Made by a program: the position numbers and the translations under genes | The notes under the pieces: generated by a model | Databases searched by the model: none | Seen by the model: only the letters and a program-made list of their open reading frames with translations | What the model was told of the DNA's origin: nothing | Assembly: GCA_024220505.1 (NCBI GenBank) | Contig: JAKZZE010000019.1 | Location: 1 to 64,000, forward strand | Direction of reading: 5' to 3' | From: Rhizopus arrhizus | Taxonomy: Eukaryota; Mucoromycota; Mucoromycetes; Mucorales; Rhizopodaceae | Length of the DNA: 64,000 nt | Part shown: piece by piece, positions 59,465 through 64,000 of the stretch | Numbering within the stretch: position 1 is the first letter of the stretch | Layout of the letters: every line of letters starts with the position of its first letter

Positions 59465-61879
59465 TTAGTTCAGGTCCGAACTTTCTTCGTCAAGTGGTAC
59501 AGTTTGATTGAAAAAATTTCTATTTTCGTCACAGATGCCCCCAGTGGACATAAGTTCGTCCTCGAACTCTTCATATTCTTGATCGATTATAGCCCATGTA
59601 TCTCCATTCCTAGCAGCTCTCAATAAGGATGGATAGAGAAAGTCATTGGGTATTTCAGCTTTTAAGTTGGCATGCTTTGAAGATAAATAAGCCTCCACAC
59701 TACCTGGAGTAGGTCTTGGCTGCGTAAACTTCAAGTGGCTCCAATAGTTAACATCTTCAGCAAAACGCAAGGTAAGCTGTTGTTTCATAAGCGTCATCTG
59801 TTTCTGATGCTGTACAATTTCTTGATATTTGTAAAAAGTTCTAGCCATTTGTTTTCTTGCTAATTCTATGCCTGTGGTTCTGATTGCCCATTCCCAGTCT
59901 TCAAATAAAGAGGGAGTCAAATATTCATCTTGTGCGTCAGAATAGGTGGCTTGGGGTTCTGGTATTTTGTCTGATGGTGGTAGTATAGCTGGTACCATTA
60001 CCGGCGTGTTGTCAGTAGGGCTTGGTATATCCAAGATAGAGATTATTTCTGCTTTGTCTTTTATTTCTTTGGCAATCAGTACTGCACCTTCTTCTCTTGG
60101 TAAAAATTGACCTCGCTCACCATATCCAATGGATCCTGGTCCACCGAACTCCTCCTCGCATTCCAGCAACCAGTTTCCAACGGCCTTTTCCAAAGCTTCG
60201 TATCCTTCAAGCTGGCAAAATTTGACAAAGTAGGTATTTACCATCGTATTTACGTAATCTTGAATTGTTTCAAAGTCTTGTCGGTTGGGCACATATGGTC
60301 GCATCCAGGTTTCCTTCATTCCTTGGGTTATATAACCGGGGCCACTAACTTGATTGTTCATTTGAGTAATTTGAGCACTTTGCATATTGTTTTGAGTTTT
60401 CGTTTTAATTCGAATGGTTTTTCTTTGGTTGTAATATTGTCCCGTATATATACTATTTTCAAACTGTGTACGCGTTCTTCTTTTGGTAGGATATCTGATG
60501 AATGTTGTTAAACCTTGTGCTTGTGAAGAATCTAAAAGGAAAAGCTCTCTAGTTTCATCATCCAGAGTTCCTGAACCAATCCTATGATGTTCAGTTTTCC
60601 ATAAGGTGTTGGGTATCGAATAAGGTTTCAAACGGTTTCCGTGTACCCTCCTGATCTTTGTATCTGATACATCAATGCTCTTGATATGATAAGTTCCTTT
60701 TCCTAACAGGTGATGTATGATAAATGGTCCTTGCCATCTGTCTTGTAGTTTTCCTGACCAAGAAGTAGTCAAAAAATCCTTGTAGACTAATACTGTGTCT
60801 CCAAGATTGAATGATGGCTTCAGTTCTTTGCGTTGATCAAGTATTTTCTTTTCTATTGCCTTCTTTTGTGCTGCTTGTGTTGTTTTTATTGCTTTTGTGG
60901 CTTGCTCTCTAATTCTGCTAAGGTTGTGTAACTGATGTGCCGTTCGGTGAAATAAAGTTGCGTCAAACTGAGGCGATTTCCTGTTATAGATCTGGTGTTC
61001 CATGTCGAATGGGGTTTTAGGTTCATAGCCATACATCAAACTAAAGGGGCTGTGTTTGGTAGTTGCTTGTTTCATTGATCTATAAGCGAATAATGCAGCT
61101 GGTAGATACTGGTCCCAATCTTTCTTCTCGTCGTCTGATCTGCGTTGTAAGATTTGTCCTAACGTTCGATTAAATCTTTCGATAAGACCATTGCTTTGAG
61201 GGTTGTAGGGAGTTGTCGTTTTGTGTATAATAGAATAATTTTTGCAAACTTGGCGTATTAAATCGCTCAAAAAGGGCTTTCCATTATCGGTAACAATTAT
61301 CGTAGGGCAACCGTGTCGACATATGATTTCCTCGTATAGAAACAATGCTATCTCAGATGATGTTTGGAATCGCATTGGCCTAGCTTCCACATACTTAGTC
61401 AAGTAATCTATCCCAGCAATTATATAGCGGTATCCTGCTCTGGAAGTTTGTACATGCTTAACATCCAATGCTATTCTGTCAAAAGGTTTGGTTGATACTG
61501 GCACAGGATAGAGTTCTTCGTTTAATGATTTGGGTCCGTGTACTTGACATCTTGGACAATTTTTAACATATTGTTGAATTGTGTGGGCCATCTTATCCCA
61601 GTAATATCTGGTGGCTATCTTGTGTAAGGTATTGTTATAAGCAAGATGACCTCCCAAGGGGTGTTGATGATAGGTATGAATGATATTTTCTGCCTCTTCA
61701 GTGTTTAAAACTTTACGGATGATACCGTTTGATGTGTTGTATCGATATAGAGTATCTTTATATATTGTATAGTTGATTGACTCTCTTTCAAGATGTTTTA
61801 TCATTTTTGTTGGAATATTGTCAGGAGTCTTCAGTGTGAGCAAATATTGTTTCATCATTTGTATTTTTTCTTCTTCCAT
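59465..61879 (-). CDS. Ty3/gypsy-type integrase ORF with a long C-terminal extension
   Basis: The ORF has 804 residues and its own ATG. A linker covers residues 1-70. The HHCC zinc domain uses H73, H78, C108 and C111 (HPLGGHLAYNN ... NCPRCQ). The catalytic core has D139 (RIALDVKHVQ), D198 (IIVTDNGKPF) and E234 (YNPQSNGLIERFNR), giving DD35E. A GPY/F-like module (DRWQGPFIIHHLLGKGTYHI) lies at about 390-430. The last 370 or so residues are an extension with no motif known to me, acidic and Gln-rich with no obvious membrane segment (PYVPNRQDFETIQDYVN; DWEWAIRTTGIELARKQ). Integrase inserts element DNA into the host genome. It lies downstream of the RT ORF but is not in the same frame, with 208 bp between them. 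Seen: motifs and separate ORFs. Inferred: family and function. Confidence 0.88.
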   Translation of the reverse strand: MEEEKIQMMKQYLLTLKTPDNIPTKMIKHLERESINYTIYKDTLYRYNTSNGIIRKVLNTEEAENIIHTYHQHPLGGHLAYNNTLHKIATRYYWDKMAHTIQQYVKNCPRCQVHGPKSLNEELYPVPVSTKPFDRIALDVKHVQTSRAGYRYIIAGIDYLTKYVEARPMRFQTSSEIALFLYEEIICRHGCPTIIVTDNGKPFLSDLIRQVCKNYSIIHKTTTPYNPQSNGLIERFNRTLGQILQRRSDDEKKDWDQYLPAALFAYRSMKQATTKHSPFSLMYGYEPKTPFDMEHQIYNRKSPQFDATLFHRTAHQLHNLSRIREQATKAIKTTQAAQKKAIEKKILDQRKELKPSFNLGDTVLVYKDFLTTSWSGKLQDRWQGPFIIHHLLGKGTYHIKSIDVSDTKIRRVHGNRLKPYSIPNTLWKTEHHRIGSGTLDDETRELFLLDSSQAQGLTTFIRYPTKRRTRTQFENSIYTGQYYNQRKTIRIKTKTQNNMQSAQITQMNNQVSGPGYITQGMKETWMRPYVPNRQDFETIQDYVNTMVNTYFVKFCQLEGYEALEKAVGNWLLECEEEFGGPGSIGYGERGQFLPREEGAVLIAKEIKDKAEIISILDIPSPTDNTPVMVPAILPPSDKIPEPQATYSDAQDEYLTPSLFEDWEWAIRTTGIELARKQMARTFYKYQEIVQHQKQMTLMKQQLTLRFAEDVNYWSHLKFTQPRPTPGSVEAYLSSKHANLKAEIPNDFLYPSLLRAARNGDTWAIIDQEYEEFEDELMSTGGICDENRNFFNQTVPLDEESSDLN

Positions 61880-62087
61880 TTTTGTGTAACTTTGTTATTA
61901 TGCTTTGTGGTGATACGATTTTTGTATTGTTCTGTATTAAGGTTTTTGTTTGATTGGTGTGTGTGTGTGTGTGTTTTTTTTTTTTGATTTTTTTTTTTTT
62001 TTGTTTGTTTGTTTCAACTACCCCTCCCTTCCTCCATGTGATTTGATAAAATACATTGGTAGTGTGATTTTGTTGTGTTTTTGCGAA
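61880..62087 (-). other. 208-bp spacer between RT-RNaseH and integrase ORFs
   Basis: On the plus strand the spacer contains a GT microsatellite (about 61957-61973) and T-runs. On the coding strand these are CA- and A-rich leader-like sequence before the integrase ATG. No convincing GT-AG intron restores one continuous pol frame. Confidence 0.55.
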
Positions 62088-64000
62088 TTAATATCCTAAT
62101 CTGGAAAGAAAGTCGGCACTCTCGTTAACTCTTCCAGGTCGATACTTGACTTCATATTCATATTCTGCTAGTATAGTTATCCATCTTGCTATAATTCCAG
62201 TAGGGTTTGTTGTATTTAGAAGTCCTCTTAATGCTGAATGATCTGTTATTATAGTGAATCTTCTTCCAAGCAGATATGGTCTAAAAAGCTTTACAGCCCA
62301 GATTACGGCTAAACATTCAAGTTTTGAAACACCATAATTCACCTCACTTGATTTAAGGCTTCGACTGGCATATATGATTGGATGTTCATGTCCATCGTCG
62401 TCTAATTGTGTGAGAATACAGCCAAGTCCTTGTTTGGATGCGTCTGTTACAAGTACAAAGTCTCGATTGAAATCCGGTCTTGCTAATACTGGTGCTTCTG
62501 TCAAAAGTTTCTTAAGTTTTTCAAATGATTCGGTAGTTTTGTTGGTCCAGGGAACCTTTTTAGATGTCTTGGTTTGATCATGCAATGGTCGTGCTATTGC
62601 GGCAAAGTTTTTGATAAACCTTCGGTAATATGAGGCTAATCCCAGAAATCCTCTGACTTGTGTGAGTGTTGTTGGTCTCTCGTAGTTTTTTATCTTCTCT
62701 ATTTTTCCAGGATCAGTGTGTATTCCTTCTTGAGTGACGATGTATCCAAGAAACTTGAGATGATCTTTGAAAAAAAAGCACTTTTCTGGATTGAGCTTTA
62801 GATTTGCTATTTTGATACAATTGAAGACTTGTTCTAAATGGGTAAGATGTTCATGGTGATTATTGGAATATATGTTTAGATCATCGATATAGGCTACTAA
62901 GCATTTGTTTATCAGTTTTCTAAAGCAGAGATCTATGAGACGTTGGAAGGTCGCAGGAGAGTTGACTAATCCCATTGGCAAAGTATTATAGTGATATACA
63001 CCGTATTTTGTTGTAAAAGCAGTTAATTCTTTGCTACTTTCTTCTACAGGCACTTGGTGAAATCCTGCTCTCATATCTAAGGCTGAGAATACTTTTGCTT
63101 TTCCTAAAGCGTCAAGTAAATCATCGATTCTTGGCAAAGGGTATGAATCTTTCTTGGTAATAGCATTTAACTTGCGATAATCAATCACCATGCGGTATTC
63201 TCCGTTTTTTTTCTTCACTAATATTACTGGTGCTGCCCATGGACTATTTGAAGGCGCTATTACTCCCAGTTTACAATACTTTTCTAATTCCTTTTGTAGA
63301 TAATCTGATTCAATTGGACTAAGTCGATATGGTCGGTGACTAATTGGTTGGGTATTTTCTTCAATAACAATCTTGTGATTTATCAGTTGTGTATGGCCAA
63401 TTGTATCATTATTCCAATCAAATATGTTTTTGAATTTGTGTATGAGCTTCTTCAATCTTTTAGCGATATCGTTTCCAATTTTTCCAATTTCTAACTTAGT
63501 ATAAGTTTCTTGATCTAGAGATTCATTATCTGTAGTGTCGTGTTCAGCTTGATCTTCTTCTAATACGTATAAATCTGTATCTCGATTAAGTTGATAAGCT
63601 TGGACCATTTCTTCGTTTTGTAAATCAAAAGCTTCTAGCCTTCCTACTTCTTCGTACGGTTTAAGATATATATCGTAGTCTGACCGATTATATAAATGTA
63701 CATCTATACTCTTTTTGTTGATGACAATACTTGTACTGATGTCAAAGTATCCCATGACTTGAGTGATATCTTTATTCGTGATTTCAAGGCTGTATGTGTT
63801 ATTCTTGGTTGTTCCGGTTGGTTTCTTGATTTGAAAGCTATTTGAAGTGTGTGCTTTCAACACCATCCCCTCTTTTGGAGCTTGTATGACTATTTCTGTA
63901 TTATCTCTAACTATATCCAGCTCCTGTGTATCATCGTTGTTTAATACTAGTAAAGAATCTGTATCGTTTCTTTCTTCTTCAGATGACTCATCCTCTGTAC
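62088..64000 (-). CDS. pol: Ty3/gypsy-type reverse transcriptase-RNase H, 5' end outside the window
   Basis: The frame is open from the window edge (acidic TEDESSEEERNDTDS) to a stop at 62088, at least 637 codons. Reverse transcriptase motifs run in order: VILVKKKNGEYRMVIDYRKL, SALDMRAGFHQVPV, LPMGLVNSPATFQ, and the catalytic YIDD at about 62882-62893. FLGYIVTQEGI and VRGFLGLASYYRRFIKNF follow. RNase H has LVTDASKQGLG, SKLECLAVIWA and TIITDHSALR, and the ORF ends with ESADFLSRLGY. Together they copy the element RNA into DNA. The gag and protease parts would lie beyond 64000. The motif order RT, RNase H, then integrase on the same strand is that of Ty3/gypsy elements. Confidence 0.93.
   Translation of the reverse strand, partial: TEDESSEEERNDTDSLLVLNNDDTQELDIVRDNTEIVIQAPKEGMVLKAHTSNSFQIKKPTGTTKNNTYSLEITNKDITQVMGYFDISTSIVINKKSIDVHLYNRSDYDIYLKPYEEVGRLEAFDLQNEEMVQAYQLNRDTDLYVLEEDQAEHDTTDNESLDQETYTKLEIGKIGNDIAKRLKKLIHKFKNIFDWNNDTIGHTQLINHKIVIEENTQPISHRPYRLSPIESDYLQKELEKYCKLGVIAPSNSPWAAPVILVKKKNGEYRMVIDYRKLNAITKKDSYPLPRIDDLLDALGKAKVFSALDMRAGFHQVPVEESSKELTAFTTKYGVYHYNTLPMGLVNSPATFQRLIDLCFRKLINKCLVAYIDDLNIYSNNHHEHLTHLEQVFNCIKIANLKLNPEKCFFFKDHLKFLGYIVTQEGIHTDPGKIEKIKNYERPTTLTQVRGFLGLASYYRRFIKNFAAIARPLHDQTKTSKKVPWTNKTTESFEKLKKLLTEAPVLARPDFNRDFVLVTDASKQGLGCILTQLDDDGHEHPIIYASRSLKSSEVNYGVSKLECLAVIWAVKLFRPYLLGRRFTIITDHSALRGLLNTTNPTGIIARWITILAEYEYEVKYRPGRVNESADFLSRLGY

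Overview
The window looks like repeat-rich, AT-rich nuclear DNA of a filamentous fungus, most likely an early-diverging (Mucoromycota/Mucorales-type) lineage. This assignment is an inference from the mix of transposon families, the short GT-AG introns (about 50-90 nt), the homopolymer-rich intergenic DNA and the absence of bacterial operon structure. I see no housekeeping protein gene. The only host-type gene I can support is one tRNA-Ala at 54664-54736. Everything else is satellite or transposable element (TE), several of them nested.

Layout. 1-13764: a satellite built from about 133-bp monomers in higher-order units. It is interrupted by a decayed Merlin-type transposase (about 3080-4257), an LTR with a truncated gag-protease ORF (5074-7508) and an apparently intact Merlin element with a five-exon transposase (9684-11881). 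13765-17686: a CACTA-like element without a transposase gene, sitting in the satellite with a 3-bp target duplication. 17687-36717: two diverged copies of a roughly 10-kb unit. Each copy holds a satellite block, an unidentified ORF, a solo LTR, two head-to-head DDE transposase pseudogenes and a Cys-rich pseudogene.

36718-54140: three copies of one CACTA (tnp2) family with termini CACTGCAAATAAT. Copy 1 is left-truncated, copy X is internally deleted and copy 2 is 9.0 kb and complete. Copies 1 and 2 each carry a four-exon tnp2 transposase on the minus strand converging on a plus-strand accessory gene (5'-truncated in copy 1). Copy 2 was later hit by a Tc1/mariner element. Every resolvable flank of this family is a tRNA-like sequence cut at nearly the same point of the T-arm, which suggests that the family targets tRNA genes. 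This is the most interesting observation here.

54141-64000: tRNA-derived and GC-rich repeat units, the intact tRNA-Ala, a nest of LTR fragments (54.8-59.4 kb), and a minus-strand Ty3/gypsy-type element. That element's RT-RNaseH ORF and integrase ORF are separated by 208 bp, and the integrase has a long unrecognised C-terminal extension.

All intron positions below were read by eye from splice consensus, reading frame and paralogue comparison. No similarity search was run. Family names rest on visible motifs.
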